DNA of 5,949 nt from DATGKR01 sp035294565 (GTDB lineage: Bacteria; Actinomycetota; Acidimicrobiia; Acidimicrobiales; Palsa-688): the NCBI GenBank assembly GCA_035294565.1, contig DATGKR010000180.1:1-5949 (forward strand). The letters are read 5' to 3'. Below, piece by piece: positions 5,573-5,949 of the stretch. The notes beneath the pieces are model-generated. The model did no database searches. It was given only the letters and a program-made list of their open reading frames with translations, and was not told the DNA's origin. The stretch's first letter is position 1; each line of letters opens with the position of its first letter. The position numbers and the translations under genes were made by a program.

Positions 5573-5949
5573 GTGCACCTCGGTCGTTTCGTCGAAGAGT
5601 TAGCCGCCCGCTACGGCTCTTCCCCGGCTCTGGTGTTCGAGGGCAACACCTGGAGCTACGACGATCTACTGGAACGGTCCCGCGACGCCGCCAGAGCGTT
5701 CTTGGCGTCGGGAGTTTCCAAGGGGACAAAGGTGGCCCTCCTGCTGGGCAACCGCCTCGAGCTCGTGCAGGCGTTGTTCGGTGCGGCGATGGCCGGCGCG
5801 GTCGTCGTCCCGGTCAACACGATGGCAGCACCTGGCGAGCTGGAGTACATCCTGGGTCACAGCGACAGCGCCCTCCTCGTCATGCAGAGATCTCTGCGCT
5901 CCCACCACTACGACATCGAAGCGTCGCACTTTCCTTTCCTCTCGCGCAT
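5573..5949 (+). CDS. AMP-forming acyl-CoA synthetase, N-terminal fragment (3' end outside window)
   Basis: The first 125 codons of a second ANL-superfamily ligase; the frame stays open to the window edge. Starting at GTG 5573 the product reads MHLGRFVEELAARYGSSPAL. It shows the N-terminal pattern of acyl-CoA synthetases: TWSYDDLLERS (26-36), GVSKGTKVALLLGN with RLELVQALFG (47-70), GAVVVPVN (75-82) and GELEYILGHSDSALLV (88-103). The P-loop and catalytic Lys lie beyond the edge. The gap to the preceding stop is 7 nt, so it is the third gene of the Rieske operon. GAGAACGGG before the GTG gives only a poor ribosome-binding site; coupling to the upstream gene is likely. Codon 10 is TTA, the only in-frame TTA I found in the window. 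It differs in sequence from the ligase at 1789-3303, so this is not a recent duplicate. Confidence 0.87.
   Translation, partial: MHLGRFVEELAARYGSSPALVFEGNTWSYDDLLERSRDAARAFLASGVSKGTKVALLLGNRLELVQALFGAAMAGAVVVPVNTMAAPGELEYILGHSDSALLVMQRSLRSHHYDIEASHFPFLSR

Overview
The window is very GC-rich with strong G/C at third codon positions, and its gene families (CocE/NonD hydrolase, crotonase, FadD-type ligases, KshA-like Rieske oxygenase, FAS1-like double hot-dog dehydratase) are typical of Actinobacteria that degrade lipids or steroids. I cannot place it below phylum level. No rRNA, tRNA, CRISPR array, insertion sequence or phage gene is visible, and no gap between genes exceeds about 80 bases.

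Layout: (1) 2-814 (+) is the C-terminal part of a CocE/NonD hydrolase cut by the window edge. (2) 883-1707 (+) is a crotonase whose two hydratase glutamates are replaced but which keeps a Glu at the position used by delta3,delta2-enoyl-CoA isomerases. (3) A 34-bp tandem repeat (1692-1776) covers its stop codon and most of the gap to the convergent next gene. (4) 3303-1789 (-) is a complete acyl-CoA synthetase. (5) A 34-bp divergent promoter region (3304-3337) carries a perfect 6-bp inverted repeat. (6) 3338-4408 (+) is a KshA-like Rieske oxygenase, (7) 4405-5565 (+) a two-hot-dog dehydratase overlapping it by 4 nt, and (8) 5573-5949 (+) the start of a second acyl-CoA synthetase cut by the right edge.

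Together this looks like part of a catabolic cluster for a hydrophobic, probably ring-containing or branched acid such as a steroid or terpenoid. In that reading the hydrolase may release an acid, the ligases make the CoA thioester, the Rieske enzyme hydroxylates a ring or side chain, and the hot-dog protein and crotonase hydrate, dehydrate or isomerise the unsaturated acyl-CoA. The substrate is inference; the enzyme classes rest on visible motifs. No ferredoxin reductase for the Rieske enzyme lies in the window.

The most notable non-coding signals are the repeat array that puts a TGA in each forward frame, and a recurring TAG-type hexamer exactly 6 nt upstream of the ATG of all three genes that begin a transcription unit, which suggests leaderless mRNAs. 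I saw no clearly new defence or mobile system.
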